Assembly: GCF_025564085.1 (NCBI RefSeq)
Contig: NZ_JAMGZJ010000062.1
Span: 1-64,000, forward strand
Direction: 5' to 3'
Length of the DNA stretch: 64,000 nt
Source of the DNA: Silvania confinis
Lineage (GTDB): Bacteria; Pseudomonadota; Gammaproteobacteria; Enterobacterales; Enterobacteriaceae
Shown: positions 25,700 to 36,599 of the stretch, piece by piece
Layout of the letters: the number at the start of each line of letters is the position of its first letter
How positions within the stretch are numbered: the first letter of the stretch is position 1
Notes under the pieces: generated by a model
Seen by the model: only the letters and a program-made list of their open reading frames with translations
What the model was told of the DNA's origin: nothing
Database searches by the model: none
Translations under genes and position numbers: made by a program

Positions 25700-25705
25700 T
25701 TCACA

Positions 25706-27967
25706 TCACGCCTGACGCAGGTTCTGCGCCGCTTGCACCATATTCGCTAGCGCGGCACGTGTTTCCGGCCAGCCGCGGGTTTTCAGGCCGCAGTCCGGGT
25801 TAACCCACAGGCGCTCTGCCGGGATACGCTGCGCCGCTTTTTCCAGCAGCGCTTCAATCCATTCCACGCTCGGGACGTTCGGGGAGTGAATGTCGTATAC
25901 ACCCGGCCCGATTTCGTTCGGGTAATCGAACTCTTCGAACGACTCCAGCAGCTCCATGTCGGAACGGGAAGTCTCGATGGTGATCACGTCTGCATCCAGC
26001 GCCGCAATGGAATCCATGATGTCGTTGAATTCGCAGTAACACATGTGGGTGTGGATCTGGGTGTCATCTTTCGCCACCGCGGCGTTGATGCGAAACGCGT
26101 CCACACCCCACGCCAGGTACGCGTCCCATTCGCTGCGTCGCAGCGGCAAGCCTTCGCGCAGGGCCGGTTCGTCAATCTGGATGATACCGATACCTGCCGC
26201 TTCGAGATCGGCCACTTCATCACGCAGCGCCAGCGCAATCTGCTTCGCGATGGTTTCGCGGGTGACGTCTTCACGCGGGAAGGACCAGCAAAGAATAGTC
26301 ACCGGACCGGTGAGCATGCCTTTTACCGGCTTGTCGGTCAGGGACTGAGCGTACTTCGCCCACTCGACAGTGATTGCCTCCGGACGGCTGACGTCGCCGA
26401 TCACCACCGGTGGCTTCACGCAGCGGGAGCCGTAGCTCTGCACCCAGCCGTTCTGGGTAAAGACGAAACCGTCCAGGTGTTCACCAAAGTATTCCACCAT
26501 GTCGTTACGTTCGGCTTCCCCGTGCACCAGCACGTCCAGACCTAAGCGCTCCTGTTCAGCAATCGCCTGTTTGATGTGTTCGGCGATGCCGGTGCGGTAG
26601 TTGCTTGCATCGAGGTTGCCCTTTTTAAAATCCAGGCGCAGGCCGCGGATCTCGGTGGTCTGCGGGAAAGAACCGATAGTGGTGGTCGGCCATGCTGGCA
26701 GGTTAAAGCGCGCACGCTGGGCTTGCGCACGCACGTCGTAGGCGTTTTCACGCTGACTGTGCTGGGCGGTGATGGCCGCCAGACGTTGTGCAACTGCCGT
26801 ATTGTGAACGCGCGTGGAGTGACGACGGGCCTGAATTGGCGCGCTCCATTCGGTAATGGCCGCCGTGTCGCCGCTGTTCAGAGCATCACGCAGCAGGGTC
26901 AGCTCTTCACATTTTTGCAGGGCGAAGGCAAACCAGCTCTTCACTTCAGCGTCCAGACGGGTTTCTACGCTCAGGTCGATTGGGCTGTGCAGCAGGGAGC
27001 AGGAAGAGGCGATCCACAGGTCACGATGACCGACAATGTCTTTGATCTGCGAGTATTTCTCGGTCAGATCGGCGCGCCAGACGTTACGCCCGTTCACCAA
27101 GCCAGCCGAGAGCAGCCACTCAGCAGGCAGACGGTTATGCAATTCAGCCACATCATCTTTGCCGTGAACCAGGTCAACGTGCAGACCCTGTATCGGCAGG
27201 GCGGTAATGGTCTCAAGGTTTGGCGTCACACCTTCGAAATAGGTGGTCAGCAGCAGCTTAACCTGGCCTTGCAGCGCGTCGTAAGCCGGTTTGAAAGCAT
27301 CCAGCCACGCTTGCGGCAGCTCCAGTACCAGAGCGGGTTCGTCGATTTGCACCCACTCAATGCCGCGTTTCGCCAGCTCGGCCAGTACCTGCTGGTACAC
27401 CGGCAGGATGTCGTTCAGCAGGCTCAGGCGGTCAAACGACTCGCCCTTTACTTTGCCCAGCCACAGGTACGTTACCGGGCCCAGCAGTACGGGTTTGATC
27501 GTGTGGCCCAGCGCCAGCGCTTCGTCCACTTCATCTAGCAGCTGGGTCCAGGTCAGCTTGAACTGCTGGCCTTTAACGAACTCCGGCACCATATAGTGAT
27601 AGTTGGTATTAAACCATTTGGTCATTTCGGCTGCCGCTGCGGGCTCACCGGTTGGCGCACGGCCACGGCCGAGGCGGAACAGGGTGTCGATATCTACCGA
27701 TCCATCGCTGTTCTGATGACGAGCCGGCACGTTGCCAAGTAGCAGGCTGGTGGTCAGAACATGGTCGTACCAGGCGAAATCGCCCACCGGCAGCAGGTCA
27801 ATACCCGCCTGCTTCTGTTGATCCCAGTGACGAGCACGCAGCTCACGACCCACCGTCAGCAGTTCTTCACGAGTAGCGTTGCCTGCCCAGTAGCTTTCTT
27901 GCGCTTTTTTCAGTTCGCGGCGCAGACCGACACGAGGAAAACCCAGAGTGTGATTAATGATTGTCAT
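25706..27967 (-). CDS. metE: Cobalamin-independent methionine synthase MetE
   Basis: Transfers the methyl group of 5-methyltetrahydropteroyl-triglutamate to homocysteine, the last step of methionine synthesis without B12. 753 aa, the E. coli length, two TIM-barrel halves. Zinc ligands are visible in [11 protein letters not shown] (His, Cys) and [11 protein letters not shown] (Cys); homocysteine-binding [11 protein letters not shown] is present. Regulated by MetJ and MetR through the 117-bp gap to the divergent metR. Confidence 0.98.
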   Translation of the reverse strand: MTIINHTLGFPRVGLRRELKKAQESYWAGNATREELLTVGRELRARHWDQQKQAGIDLLPVGDFAWYDHVLTTSLLLGNVPARHQNSDGSVDIDTLFRLGRGRAPTGEPAAAAEMTKWFNTNYHYMVPEFVKGQQFKLTWTQLLDEVDEALALGHTIKPVLLGPVTYLWLGKVKGESFDRLSLLNDILPVYQQVLAELAKRGIEWVQIDEPALVLELPQAWLDAFKPAYDALQGQVKLLLTTYFEGVTPNLETITALPIQGLHVDLVHGKDDVAELHNRLPAEWLLSAGLVNGRNVWRADLTEKYSQIKDIVGHRDLWIASSCSLLHSPIDLSVETRLDAEVKSWFAFALQKCEELTLLRDALNSGDTAAITEWSAPIQARRHSTRVHNTAVAQRLAAITAQHSQRENAYDVRAQAQRARFNLPAWPTTTIGSFPQTTEIRGLRLDFKKGNLDASNYRTGIAEHIKQAIAEQERLGLDVLVHGEAERNDMVEYFGEHLDGFVFTQNGWVQSYGSRCVKPPVVIGDVSRPEAITVEWAKYAQSLTDKPVKGMLTGPVTILCWSFPREDVTRETIAKQIALALRDEVADLEAAGIGIIQIDEPALREGLPLRRSEWDAYLAWGVDAFRINAAVAKDDTQIHTHMCYCEFNDIMDSIAALDADVITIETSRSDMELLESFEEFDYPNEIGPGVYDIHSPNVPSVEWIEALLEKAAQRIPAERLWVNPDCGLKTRGWPETRAALANMVQAAQNLRQA

Positions 27968-27997
27968 AGTGTGCCTCTTATGGAATTTTCAGGATTT

Positions 27998-28021
27998 AGC
28001 CGTCCAGATGTTTACACATCT
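27998..28021 (-). promoter_or_regulatory. MetJ operator array in the metE-metR gap
   Basis: Three consecutive met-box-like octamers, AGCCGTCC, AGATGTTT and ACACATCT (consensus AGACGTCT), in the divergent promoter region. The E. coli metE/metR region has the same arrangement. Expected to mediate SAM-MetJ repression of both genes. Confidence 0.72.
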
Positions 28022-28072
28022 ATAATTGGCGGTTACTGTATATTCCTCAAGCGCAACTTGTTCATGGCGAAG

Positions 28073-28085
28073 TGAAGGACTTTCA
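28073..28085 (+). promoter_or_regulatory. Candidate MetR binding site at the metR start
   Basis: TGAA-N5-TTCA (TGAAGGACTTTCA), matching the symmetric MetR consensus, but it overlaps the metR ribosome site and start codon. It could be a coincidence of the AAGGA sequence; autoregulation would fit. Confidence 0.4.
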
Positions 28086-29038
28086 TGATCGAAATAAAAC
28101 ATCTGAAAACGCTACAAGCGTTGCGGAGCTGCGGTTCACTCGCGGCAGCAGCGGCCACGCTGCACCAGACCCAGTCCGCCCTTTCTCACCAGTTCAGCGA
28201 TCTGGAACAACGCCTTGGCTTTCGTCTGTTTGTGCGCAAAAGCCAGCCGCTGCGCTTTACGCCGCAGGGCGAAGTGTTGCTTCAGCTGGCTAACCAGGTG
28301 CTGCCGCAGATCGCCAGCGCACTGCAGGCCTGCAACGAACCGCAGCAAACGCGGCTGCGCATCGCCATTGAGTGTCACAGTTGTATCCAGTGGCTGACCC
28401 CCGCGCTTGAGATTTTCCGCCAGAACTGGCCGCAGGTGGAGATGGACTTTAAATCCGGCGTGACCTTCGACCCGCAACCCTCGCTGACGCAGGGCGAACT
28501 GGACCTGGTAATGACCTCGGATATTCTGCCGCGCAGCGGTCTGCATTATTCGCCAATGTTTGATTATGAAGTGCGGCTGGTGCTGGCCCCGGATCATCCG
28601 CTGGCTGCCAAAACGCGCGTGTCACCGGAAGATCTGGCCAGCGAAACGCTGCTGATCTACCCGGTACAGCGCAGTCGTCTGGATATCTGGCGCCACTTTT
28701 TACAACCAGCCGGTATCAACCCGCAGCTGAAAAGCGTGGATAACACCCTGCTGCTGGTGCAGATGGTGGCGGCAAGAATGGGAATTGCAGCGCTGCCCCA
28801 CTGGGTGGTGGAGAGCTTTGAACGCCAGGGTCTGGTGGTGACCAAAACCCTGGGCGAGGGACTGTGGAGCCGGTTGTACGCTGCGGTGCGCGATGGCGAG
28901 CAGCGTCAACCGGTAACGGAAGCGTTTATTCGCTCAACGCGGAATCACGCTTGCGACCATCTGCCGTTTGTGCGGAGCGCGGAGCGACCCAACGGCGATG
29001 CACCCACAGTGAAGCCAGGATCACCGTTCCCCCAATAA
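28085..29038 (+). CDS. metR: LysR-type regulator MetR
   Basis: Homocysteine-responsive activator of metE, metH and other methionine genes. 317 aa, as in E. coli. N-terminal winged HTH ([35 protein letters not shown] region) and C-terminal effector domain ([17 protein letters not shown]). Divergent to metE. The 3' end overlaps the convergent yigM by 113 bp. Confidence 0.97.
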   Translation: MIEIKHLKTLQALRSCGSLAAAAATLHQTQSALSHQFSDLEQRLGFRLFVRKSQPLRFTPQGEVLLQLANQVLPQIASALQACNEPQQTRLRIAIECHSCIQWLTPALEIFRQNWPQVEMDFKSGVTFDPQPSLTQGELDLVMTSDILPRSGLHYSPMFDYEVRLVLAPDHPLAAKTRVSPEDLASETLLIYPVQRSRLDIWRHFLQPAGINPQLKSVDNTLLLVQMVAARMGIAALPHWVVESFERQGLVVTKTLGEGLWSRLYAAVRDGEQRQPVTEAFIRSTRNHACDHLPFVRSAERPNGDAPTVKPGSPFPQ

Positions 29039-29825
29039 TAAAGCTCGGCCAGTGCGGTTGTTCCTGCCAGATGGCCAGGTTCACCAGCAGGCCCGCCGGG
29101 ACGTGCACGTTGTTCATGATCCCAAGCGTACCGGCGTCAACCTGGGTGGCGCCGTAGTTCCACATAAAATACCCCAGCCCGGAAGCGACCACGCCCAGCC
29201 AGATCAACACGCTCCACTGCACCGTGGTGGTCGGCAGTTTTTGTGGATTCCCCAGCATAAACCACGCCACCACCGCGACGATAAACGCCCCCATATAAAA
29301 CCAGGCAAAGGCGTTGTGCTGCGGCATCGGATGGATCTCCATCAGCCGTTTATAGCCCACCATGCCGATGGCAAAGCTGATATTGGCGAGCTGAACGAAC
29401 ATCAATCCAGTCCAGAAGTGATCGCTGACTTTGTCGTAGCGAATGATGGCCGCCCCCGCCACCGCCAGCGCCGCACTCAGCAGATAGCCCCAGCGCAGGC
29501 GACGTTTGCTCATCAGATCGTAGATCAGGGTGATATACAGCGGCGTCAGCACGGTAAACAGCAGGAACTCCGATACCGACAGGTAGACGTAGGCGCGGAA
29601 GCTGAATAAATACATGATGCCGAGCTGCAGCGCGCCCACCAGCATGTACAGCGAAATCGTTCTCAGCGTTTGCCCGCGCAGGCGCAGAAACGGCAGGAAT
29701 ACCAGGGCCGCCAGTCCGACGCGCATCAGCACCGAAAAGTAGCTGTCCACGTGCCCGGCAAGGTACTCACCGATCAAGCTGAACGAGAAGGCCCACAGAA
29801 TAGTGGTGATAATGAGTAGCGCCAC
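28926..29825 (-). CDS. yigM: EamA-family biotin transporter YigM
   Basis: Ten-helix inner-membrane carrier; E. coli YigM (BioP) takes up biotin. 299 aa, hydrophobic throughout with the duplicated EamA architecture ([22 protein letters not shown] at the N-terminus; [19 protein letters not shown] in the second half). Convergent with metR and overlapping its 3' end; the C-terminal [23 protein letters not shown] tail is encoded within the overlap. Confidence 0.93.
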   Translation of the reverse strand: MALLIITTILWAFSFSLIGEYLAGHVDSYFSVLMRVGLAALVFLPFLRLRGQTLRTISLYMLVGALQLGIMYLFSFRAYVYLSVSEFLLFTVLTPLYITLIYDLMSKRRLRWGYLLSAALAVAGAAIIRYDKVSDHFWTGLMFVQLANISFAIGMVGYKRLMEIHPMPQHNAFAWFYMGAFIVAVVAWFMLGNPQKLPTTTVQWSVLIWLGVVASGLGYFMWNYGATQVDAGTLGIMNNVHVPAGLLVNLAIWQEQPHWPSFIIGGTVILASLWVHRRWVAPRSAQTADGRKRDSALSE

Positions 29826-29907
29826 AATGCTTGTCTCTCTGGAAGAAGGACAGGCATTGTAGCGAACTCTTAGGTTGACAACTGAACGTTAAATAACCAA
29901 ATGAAGA

Positions 29908-30708
29908 TTATTCAAGAAACAGCTTACGCAGGTAATTCGGGACGGCGTTGTCGCCGTTAGTGCCAATCACTTCCAGCTCCGGGTGGAGATCTTTCAGGCG
30001 CTGGTGCGCATTTTCCATAATGCAGCCTTTACCCGCCATCGACAGCATCTCGGCGTCGTTCATGCCGTCACCAAAGGCGATGCAATCCTGCAGTCTAAAG
30101 CCCAGACGTTTCGCAACCGCTTCCAGCGCATGGCCTTTAGAAACCCCGCCGGCCATCACTTCCAGGCAGGTCAGCGTGGAGAAGCTGACGTTAACCCGAT
30201 CGCCCCAGCGGGCATTGATCGCCTGCTCCAGCGGCAGCAGCGCTTCGTGGGTGTCGGTGGTGAAGAACACTTTGCTGATACCTTCCGGCTCCAGCAGGCC
30301 CGGCTCGTACAGGGCATAGTTAAAGACCGCTTCTTTGAAGAAACGCATCTCGTCCGGACGGTGGCGGTTCATAAACCACTCATCATCACGGTAAACGTTG
30401 GTGATGATATCGGGGTTGTTATGCACCACGCCGAACAGGTCGGTGGCAATATCGCGATCGAGGTTGTGGGTGAAGATCAGATTACCGTCCAGATCGTGCA
30501 CGCGGGCCCCGTTGGAGGTGATCATGTAAGATTTGATCTCCAGATTATCGCGGATCTGCCCCACATCGACGTGATGGCGGCCGGTCGCGAAGACGAAGTT
30601 CACACCGCGGGCAGTCAGGAGTTTTAAGGTTTCTTTCGCGTAAGGCGATAAGGTGTGGTCGGGAGAGAGCAGCGTGCCATCTAAGTCAGACGCGACAACC
30701 TGGTACAT
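29908..30708 (-). CDS. yigL: HAD-family sugar/pyridoxal phosphatase YigL
   Basis: Cof-type HAD phosphatase; E. coli YigL dephosphorylates sugar phosphates and pyridoxal phosphate and is activated by the sRNA SgrS under glucose-phosphate stress. 266 aa from the ATG at 30708 (MYQVVASDLDGTLL), the E. coli length; a longer frame reaches into pldB. HAD motifs: DLDGTLL (nucleophile Asp), TSNGA, KGHALEAVAKRLG, FGDGMNDAEML. In E. coli translation and stability depend on SgrS pairing within pldB mRNA, and here pldB again lies directly upstream. Confidence 0.95.
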   Translation of the reverse strand: MYQVVASDLDGTLLSPDHTLSPYAKETLKLLTARGVNFVFATGRHHVDVGQIRDNLEIKSYMITSNGARVHDLDGNLIFTHNLDRDIATDLFGVVHNNPDIITNVYRDDEWFMNRHRPDEMRFFKEAVFNYALYEPGLLEPEGISKVFFTTDTHEALLPLEQAINARWGDRVNVSFSTLTCLEVMAGGVSKGHALEAVAKRLGFRLQDCIAFGDGMNDAEMLSMAGKGCIMENAHQRLKDLHPELEVIGTNGDNAVPNYLRKLFLE

Positions 30709-30733
30709 AGGAAAATTTAACCTCTGGTGAATA

Positions 30734-31726
30734 TCAGTTATGCCTGCCGAAAAAATCGACAATGGCGTGGAGTGCGACTGAGCGCATGGCGTCCTTTTCG
30801 AAAAGGATCTCATGGTACGCGCCGTTTATGACCAGCGGTTGACCCCCATCACACGGGTATCCCACTGCGGCTCGCTGTTCACAAAAGCGTTGGTGCATGC
30901 GGTTATCCACCACCTGCTCGTCTTCTGCCTGAAGTAAGAGCATCGGGGTGTCATCCCGATCGGCACCTGCCAGTGCCTCTTCACCCGCCAGAATGCCTTC
31001 ACGCACCCAGTGGTAAGTTGGACCACCGACGCGTAAGCGGGGTTCATCCGCATAAAAGCGCAGGTTGCGGCGATAGCGCTGCCGACTGTGGGTTAACACG
31101 TTAAGGGCAAACGGCAGTGCGCGCCAGCGTCCGGTGCCGATGGCATAGCCTTCACGAACGCGCTGATGGCCCTCAGCCCAGTCGAGAATATGGCGTATCA
31201 TCCACTCCGGCAGGCGCATCACGATGCCAAACATCGGGGCACTGAGCGCAATGGCATCACACTGATGGGGGTGACGCTGCAAAAACAACGTCGCAATTGC
31301 GCCTCCCATCGAGTGCGCCAGGATAAACCGTTTTCGCCACGGACCCGGCTGCACTTCCTGCTGCCAGAAGGCGGCAAAATCATCGACGTAATCGCTGAAT
31401 TTACTCACATGGCCCCGGTGCGTGTCGGACAACATGCGCCCGGAACGTCCCTGACCGCGGTGATCAATAATCAGCACATCAAAACCGAGGTGGAAAAGGT
31501 CGTAGGCCAGCTCGGCGTACTTCACATAGCTTTCGATACGCCCCGGGCAAACGACAATTACCGAATCGTGATGCTCTGCCCGAAAACGCACAAAGCGTAC
31601 CGGCACATCATCGACTCCCGTAAACCCGCCTTCTTCACGCTGGCGCCAGAAATCGGTCAGTGGCCCCATGGAGAAAGCAGCAAATGCCTTTTCTCGTGTT
31701 TCCCAGTCCGTTTTCTGCTGAAACAT
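30734..31726 (-). CDS. pldB: Lysophospholipase L2 PldB
   Basis: Inner-membrane-associated lysophospholipase of the alpha/beta-hydrolase fold. 330 aa from ATG 31726 (MFQQKTDWETRE), aligning with the E. coli start; upstream TTG would add eight residues without a ribosome site. Nucleophile motif AHSMGGA, the segments IIDHRGQGRSGR and LLLQAEDEQVVDNR (Asp) and NGAYHEILFEKD (His). Ends slightly earlier than E. coli PldB. Divergent from rhtB, cotranscribed with yigL. Confidence 0.95.
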   Translation of the reverse strand: MFQQKTDWETREKAFAAFSMGPLTDFWRQREEGGFTGVDDVPVRFVRFRAEHHDSVIVVCPGRIESYVKYAELAYDLFHLGFDVLIIDHRGQGRSGRMLSDTHRGHVSKFSDYVDDFAAFWQQEVQPGPWRKRFILAHSMGGAIATLFLQRHPHQCDAIALSAPMFGIVMRLPEWMIRHILDWAEGHQRVREGYAIGTGRWRALPFALNVLTHSRQRYRRNLRFYADEPRLRVGGPTYHWVREGILAGEEALAGADRDDTPMLLLQAEDEQVVDNRMHQRFCEQRAAVGYPCDGGQPLVINGAYHEILFEKDAMRSVALHAIVDFFGRHN

Positions 31727-31835
31727 TGGGTTTGTGCCCCTGTAAGCCAAGGAATATCGTTTTTTCGTGACGGGTCACAAAATGACTCAACATTAGCGTA
31801 TTGTGGCATAAAAATAGACGATTCGGGAGTTTCAA

Positions 31836-32456
31836 ATGACCTTAGAGTGGTGGTTCGCTTACCTGCTGACATCCATCATCCTCAGCCTTTCCCCGGGCTC
31901 CGGGGCGATCAATACCATGACCACAGCGATGAATCACGGCTATCGCGGCGCAGCGGCATCGATTGCCGGATTGCAGACCGGGCTGGCCATTCACATTGTG
32001 CTGGTGGGTGTTGGATTGGGCACGCTGTTCTCCCGTTCGGTACTGGCCTTTGAAGTGCTGAAATGGGCGGGTGCGGCGTATCTTATCTGGCTGGGCATTC
32101 AGCAGTGGCGCGCCGCAGGTGCCATCGATCTGAATACGATGGCCAAAACTCAAAGTCAGGGTCGGCTGTTTAAACGCGCGGTATTTGTGAACCTGACCAA
32201 CCCGAAGAGCATCGTCTTTCTTGCCGCCCTGTTCCCGCAGTTTATCGTGCCGCATCAGCCCCAGCTCGCGCAGTACGTGGTGCTCGGGATGACGACGATT
32301 GTGGTCGATATTATTGTGATGATTGGCTATGCGACGCTGGCAACGCGAATTGCGGTATGGATTAAAGGGCCTCGTCAGATGAAGGCCCTGAATAAAGTGT
32401 TCGGTTCGCTGTTTATGCTGGTTGGCGCACTGCTGGCGTCAGCACGACATGCTTAG
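31836..32456 (+). CDS. rhtB: Homoserine/homoserine lactone efflux protein RhtB
   Basis: LysE-family exporter, 206 aa, six hydrophobic segments. N-terminal signature [20 protein letters not shown] and the internal [18 protein letters not shown] are typical. Its stop overlaps the convergent rhtC stop by 4 bp; the order pldB-rhtB-rhtC-recQ is that of E. coli. Confidence 0.96.
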   Translation: MTLEWWFAYLLTSIILSLSPGSGAINTMTTAMNHGYRGAAASIAGLQTGLAIHIVLVGVGLGTLFSRSVLAFEVLKWAGAAYLIWLGIQQWRAAGAIDLNTMAKTQSQGRLFKRAVFVNLTNPKSIVFLAALFPQFIVPHQPQLAQYVVLGMTTIVVDIIVMIGYATLATRIAVWIKGPRQMKALNKVFGSLFMLVGALLASARHA

Positions 32457-33073
32457 CGCGACAAAATGAGATGAATGCCGAAGCCGGCGAACAATGCGCC
32501 GGCAACGCCGTCAATCCACTTCGCCAGCCGCTGATAACCGCGGCGCATCGACGGTAAGGCAAACAGGCTCGCCACCACCGTGAACCAGGCGAAAGTTTCC
32601 AGCACGATCAGCAGGAAAATCCCCCAGCGTGCACCGACGCCCACGCTGTCGCCAACGAACAGCGAGAAGACCGAACCGAAATAGATAATCGCTTTGGGAT
32701 TGGCCAGGTTGGTCAGCAGCCCTTTGACAAAGCTCCGTCCGCCCGACGCCAGCTCCATTTTCGGTTCAGGTGCTGCAGCGTCCTCTTTCTTTAGCGCGCC
32801 GCGCAGCATCTGGTAACCCATCCAGCACAGATACAGACCGCCACCGACCATAATGATGGTGTGCAGCCAGGCCATTTTTTCGAGGATCAGGTTCAGGCCC
32901 AATAGCGCAACCGCCGCCCACACCAGCACGCCGAGCGTAATGCCCAGCACACCCATCATTGCCTCTTTGCGGGAACGGCTCACCGCCGTTTGCGAGACGA
33001 AGAAAAAGTCGGGGCCGGGGCTCATCAGCGCGACAAGATGCACCAGCGCCACAGTCAGAAACAGGGTTAACAT
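32453..33073 (-). CDS. rhtC: Threonine efflux protein RhtC
   Basis: LysE-family exporter, 206 aa, specific for threonine in E. coli. [22 protein letters not shown] and [21 protein letters not shown] are present. Lies 61 bp beyond recQ. Paralogous to RhtB with opposite orientation. Confidence 0.96.
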   Translation of the reverse strand: MLTLFLTVALVHLVALMSPGPDFFFVSQTAVSRSRKEAMMGVLGITLGVLVWAAVALLGLNLILEKMAWLHTIIMVGGGLYLCWMGYQMLRGALKKEDAAAPEPKMELASGGRSFVKGLLTNLANPKAIIYFGSVFSLFVGDSVGVGARWGIFLLIVLETFAWFTVVASLFALPSMRRGYQRLAKWIDGVAGALFAGFGIHLILSR

Positions 33074-33134
33074 AATTAACTCGCGGGGGAATAGTTCAGT
33101 GAGTGATCATCCTGGCACTTTTTCGCCCGGCTGA

Positions 33135-34961
33135 CTACTCCTCATCATCGCCGTCGGCATGGGAACGAATCAGCGCCATGAACTCTTTGCCAAAGCGCTC
33201 CAGCTTGCGCGTGCCGACGCCATTGACGCTGAGCATTTCGCTGGCGCTGAGCGGCATCTGCTCGGCCATTTCAATCAGCGTAGCATCGTTAAACACCACA
33301 TACGGCGGGATGTTCTCTTCGTCGGCGATAGCTTTGCGCAGCTTACGCAGTTTGGCGAACAGCTTGCGGTCGTAGTTGCCGCCGTAGGATTTCTGCATCA
33401 CGCGCGGCTTAAGGGCCACCACGCGCGGTACGGCAAGCTGCAGCTCCACCACGCCGCGCAGCACCGGGCGGGATGCTTCCGTCAACTGCAGCGCGGAATG
33501 CTGGGCAATGTTTTGCGTCGCAAACCCGAGGTGAATAAGCTGGCGAATAATGCTGACCCAGTGTTCGTGGCTGTTCTCTTTGCCAATCCCGTATACCGGC
33601 AGTTTATCGTGGCCCATCTCGCGGATGCGCTGGTTGTTCGCCCCGCGCAGCACTTCTACCACATAGCCCATCCCAAAGCGCTGATTGACACGTCCGATGG
33701 TGGACAGCGCTTTACGCGCGTCCATCAGACCATCGTACTGTTTGGGCGGATCGAGACAGATATCGCAGTTGCCGCACGACGCCTGGCGACCTTCGCCAAA
33801 GTAGTTGAGCAGCACCAAACGACGGCAGGTTTGCGCCTCGGCAAAGGCACCCATCGCATTGAGCTTGTGGCGCTCAATATCCAGCAGCGCCCCGGCGGGT
33901 TTCTCTTCCAGACAGCGACGCAGCCAGGCCATATCGGCCGGATCGTAAAACAGCATCGCCTCTGCCGGCAGGCCGTCACGCCCGGCACGGCCCGTCTCCT
34001 GATAGTAGGATTCGATATTGCGCGGAATGTCAAAATGCACCACAAAGCGCACGTTCGGTTTGTTGATGCCCATGCCAAAGGCAACGGTCGCCACCACAAT
34101 TTGCAGGTCATCGCGCTGGAACTTCTCCTGCACGTCGGCGCGGATGTGGTTTTCCAGCCCGGCATGGTAAGCCGCGGCGCTAAACCCCCGGCTTTGCAGA
34201 CGGGCGGCGGTGTCTTCTACTTTTGCCCGGCTGTTACAGTAAATAATGCCCGACTTGCCGCGCTGCTCCTGCACGTAGCGCAGCAGCTGATCCAGCGGCT
34301 TAAACTTTTCCATCAGCATGTAGCGGATATTCGGGCGATCGAAGCTGCTGACCTGAATCAGCGGATCGTCGAGCCCCAGCAGGCGTGCGATATCCAGTCG
34401 GGTAGTGTCATCGGCAGTGGCGGTAAGCGCCATGAACGGCACCGCCGGGAAACGCTGACGCAGCTGGCCGAGGGCGGCATATTCCGGGCGGAAATCATGC
34501 CCCCACTGAGAGATACAGTGGGCTTCGTCCACCGCCACCAGCACCGGATTCCAGTGGGTCAGATGCTCAAGGAAGTTATCCAGCATCAGGCGTTCCGGTG
34601 CGATGTACAGCAGGCGGATCTGCCCGGTACGGCAACCGGCCATGACTTCCTGCTGCTGCTCACGGGTTTGGGTCGAGTTCAGGCAGGCCGCCGCCACGCC
34701 GTTGGCCAGCAGCTGGTCGACCTGATCTTTCATCAACGAGATCAGCGGCGATACCACGATGGTCAGGCCATTCAGTACCAGCGCAGGCACCTGATAGCAT
34801 AAGGATTTGCCACCGCCGGTCGGCATCACCACCAGGCAGTCGCGGCCGGTCAGGGCAGCATTAATGATGGTTTCCTGGCCCGGGCGAAACTGCTGGTAGC
34901 CAAAGGTTTCATGTAAAACCTGTTTAGCCAGCAACTCCTGATTCATAACGTCCGCCTGCAC
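33135..34961 (-). CDS. recQ: ATP-dependent DNA helicase RecQ
   Basis: 3'-5' helicase of the RecF recombination pathway. GTG start at 34961 ([14 protein letters not shown]..., 608 aa against 609 in E. coli), with GGGG about 8 bases upstream. The longer frame to 35027 is rejected because it would start upstream of the pldA terminator. Walker A ([12 protein letters not shown]), DEAH box ([20 protein letters not shown]), motif VI ([11 protein letters not shown]), Zn-binding Cys cluster (CRR...CGNCDIC), winged-helix and C-terminal HRDC domain ([23 protein letters not shown]). Confidence 0.96.
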   Translation of the reverse strand: MQADVMNQELLAKQVLHETFGYQQFRPGQETIINAALTGRDCLVVMPTGGGKSLCYQVPALVLNGLTIVVSPLISLMKDQVDQLLANGVAAACLNSTQTREQQQEVMAGCRTGQIRLLYIAPERLMLDNFLEHLTHWNPVLVAVDEAHCISQWGHDFRPEYAALGQLRQRFPAVPFMALTATADDTTRLDIARLLGLDDPLIQVSSFDRPNIRYMLMEKFKPLDQLLRYVQEQRGKSGIIYCNSRAKVEDTAARLQSRGFSAAAYHAGLENHIRADVQEKFQRDDLQIVVATVAFGMGINKPNVRFVVHFDIPRNIESYYQETGRAGRDGLPAEAMLFYDPADMAWLRRCLEEKPAGALLDIERHKLNAMGAFAEAQTCRRLVLLNYFGEGRQASCGNCDICLDPPKQYDGLMDARKALSTIGRVNQRFGMGYVVEVLRGANNQRIREMGHDKLPVYGIGKENSHEHWVSIIRQLIHLGFATQNIAQHSALQLTEASRPVLRGVVELQLAVPRVVALKPRVMQKSYGGNYDRKLFAKLRKLRKAIADEENIPPYVVFNDATLIEMAEQMPLSASEMLSVNGVGTRKLERFGKEFMALIRSHADGDDEE

Positions 34962-34981
34962 CACATCAACCCCATTTGCCG

Positions 34982-35011
34982 AAATAAAAACAGGCGCTAT
35001 TTTCAGCGCCT
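34982..35011 (-). terminator. pldA terminator
   Basis: Minus-strand hairpin AGGCGCT-GAAAAT-AGCGCCT followed by GTTTTTATTT, 43 bases beyond the pldA stop and just upstream of the recQ start. Confidence 0.88.
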
Positions 35012-35054
35012 GCGAGAGAAACTTCAACGTTTAAGACAAAAACATTCGAGGACG

Positions 35055-35924
35055 CTAGAAAAGATCGTTCAGCATCACGCCCACGCCGACGCGCGTCTGG
35101 TTGAAATTGTAATCAATCAGCGACTCGCCATAGCCGCTGTAGACCTGCGTATACAGGCGAACATGGCGGGTCAGCGGATAGCTCACCCCCACTTCTGCTC
35201 CGCCGTAGCCGCTGTTCCAGTTGTACTGGCCTTTCACGCTGAGTACCGCTTCGCCCAGTTGATAGCCAACCCGCAGCTGGTAGTAGCCCATGTATTTGGT
35301 GATATCCGGGTTATCGTCGGTATTACCAATCACATACCAGGGTTTGACCTCGACCAGCCAGTTATTGTTTTGCGCCATCAGGCGAGTATAGAGGCGGTTC
35401 CAGCTGCGCGAGGTGGGATCGGAACGGCCGTTGGACTGGTGGTTATAGCCAAATTCCACGTCCCGCAACGTCCAACCGCCCAGCGAGTAGTCGGTGGCGA
35501 AGCCGAGGAACAGCTGGGGTTCATAGTTAGTTTCACGAAACGGCGAGGACTCATCGCTGTTGGACAACTGCCACCACGACCGTTGCGTGTACGAGCCACC
35601 CAGCAGTGAGTTGGGCCCGAGGATCCCGCGCCACAGCGGGAAAGCGAGACTCAGCTGAAATTTCACCTCATCTTTACGCGCATTGTCGACCCAGTCATAG
35701 GTGCTGATCGCCTCTTTATTGAGATCGCTGGTGGCGGTGTAGATCAGGTAGTTGCTGTCATAGGGATAGAGCGTGAACGGGTTGTCATACTCTTTCAGCA
35801 GGTTGGCGATGATGCTCCCGCGCACAGCTGGGATATCACTGGCCTCCACATTTTTCGCGTCCTGCGCAAAGGTGACAGACGGCAGCGCAGCCGCTGCCAG
35901 GAACCAGGCCAGATACGTCCGCAT
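35055..35924 (-). CDS. pldA: Outer membrane phospholipase A PldA
   Basis: Calcium-dependent outer-membrane phospholipase A1 (OMPLA), 289 aa. Signal peptide (MRTYLAWFLAAAALPSVTFA, cleavage after A20), then a 12-strand barrel. The catalytic Asn-His-Ser site shows as the GYNHQSNGRSDP block (His and Ser near precursor residues 162 and 164). Ends in aromatic Phe (MLNDLF), the outer-membrane sorting signal. Same length as E. coli. Confidence 0.97.
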   Translation of the reverse strand: MRTYLAWFLAAAALPSVTFAQDAKNVEASDIPAVRGSIIANLLKEYDNPFTLYPYDSNYLIYTATSDLNKEAISTYDWVDNARKDEVKFQLSLAFPLWRGILGPNSLLGGSYTQRSWWQLSNSDESSPFRETNYEPQLFLGFATDYSLGGWTLRDVEFGYNHQSNGRSDPTSRSWNRLYTRLMAQNNNWLVEVKPWYVIGNTDDNPDITKYMGYYQLRVGYQLGEAVLSVKGQYNWNSGYGGAEVGVSYPLTRHVRLYTQVYSGYGESLIDYNFNQTRVGVGVMLNDLF

Positions 35925-36080
35925 CGGGGGTGCTCTCCTGCAAGTGATTAAAAGAAGAATTATTTTGAATCAATTTAACATATTTGACGATTAGCGGCTT
36001 TACCGCTGCTCCTAATGTGGAAATTCACATTAATGAGGAATAAAATCAACATCCTCTTAACAATAAGGATGTGACGTGCC

Positions 36081-36548
36081 ATGTCAGCCACGCTTACTGC
36101 CGAACAAGTGCTCAAGCTCGTCGGCGAGATCTTCGTCTACCACATGCCGTTCAACCGTGCGCTAGGCCTGGAGCTGGAGCGCTACGAGAAAGATTTCGCT
36201 CAGCTCAGTTTTAACAACCAGCCGATGATGGTCGGCAACTGGGCGCAAAGTATTCTTCATGGCGGGGTGATCGCCTCCGCGCTGGACGTTGCCGCCGGGC
36301 TGGTCTGCGTGGGCAGCACCCTGACGCGCCACGACACCATCAACGAAGATGAACTGCGTCAGCGCCTGTCGCGTATGGGTACTATCGATCTTCGCGTCGA
36401 TTATCTGCGTCCCGGTCGCGGCAATCGCTTCACCGCCAGCAGCAGCCTGCTGCGCGCAGGTAACAAAGTGGCGGTGGCGCGCGTGGAACTGCATAACGAA
36501 GAGCAGGTTTACATCGCCAGCGCAACCGCCACTTATATGGTGGGTTGA
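36081..36548 (+). CDS. yigI: Acyl-CoA thioesterase-like protein YigI
   Basis: 155-aa hotdog-fold (PaaI/YbgC-like) thioesterase; E. coli YigI hydrolyses medium and long acyl-CoA. The core [18 protein letters not shown] and the later [23 protein letters not shown] strand are typical. Divergent from pldA over 156 bp, 51 bp before rarD. An AACATCCTC...AAGGATGTG inverted repeat (36049-36074) lies in its leader. Confidence 0.93.
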   Translation: MSATLTAEQVLKLVGEIFVYHMPFNRALGLELERYEKDFAQLSFNNQPMMVGNWAQSILHGGVIASALDVAAGLVCVGSTLTRHDTINEDELRQRLSRMGTIDLRVDYLRPGRGNRFTASSSLLRAGNKVAVARVELHNEEQVYIASATATYMVG

Positions 36549-36599
36549 GACGGTAAAATCGGGTAAAATTGCGTTACTTTTTTGTAACGGATTTTCCTG

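Noticed and set aside
33159-34802. 547-codon frame antisense to recQ
   Set aside because: Same reading register artefact; recQ carries all helicase motifs on the other strand.
34962-35027. Longer recQ start
   Set aside because: The extension would begin upstream of the pldA terminator hairpin; the GTG at 34961 matches the family start.
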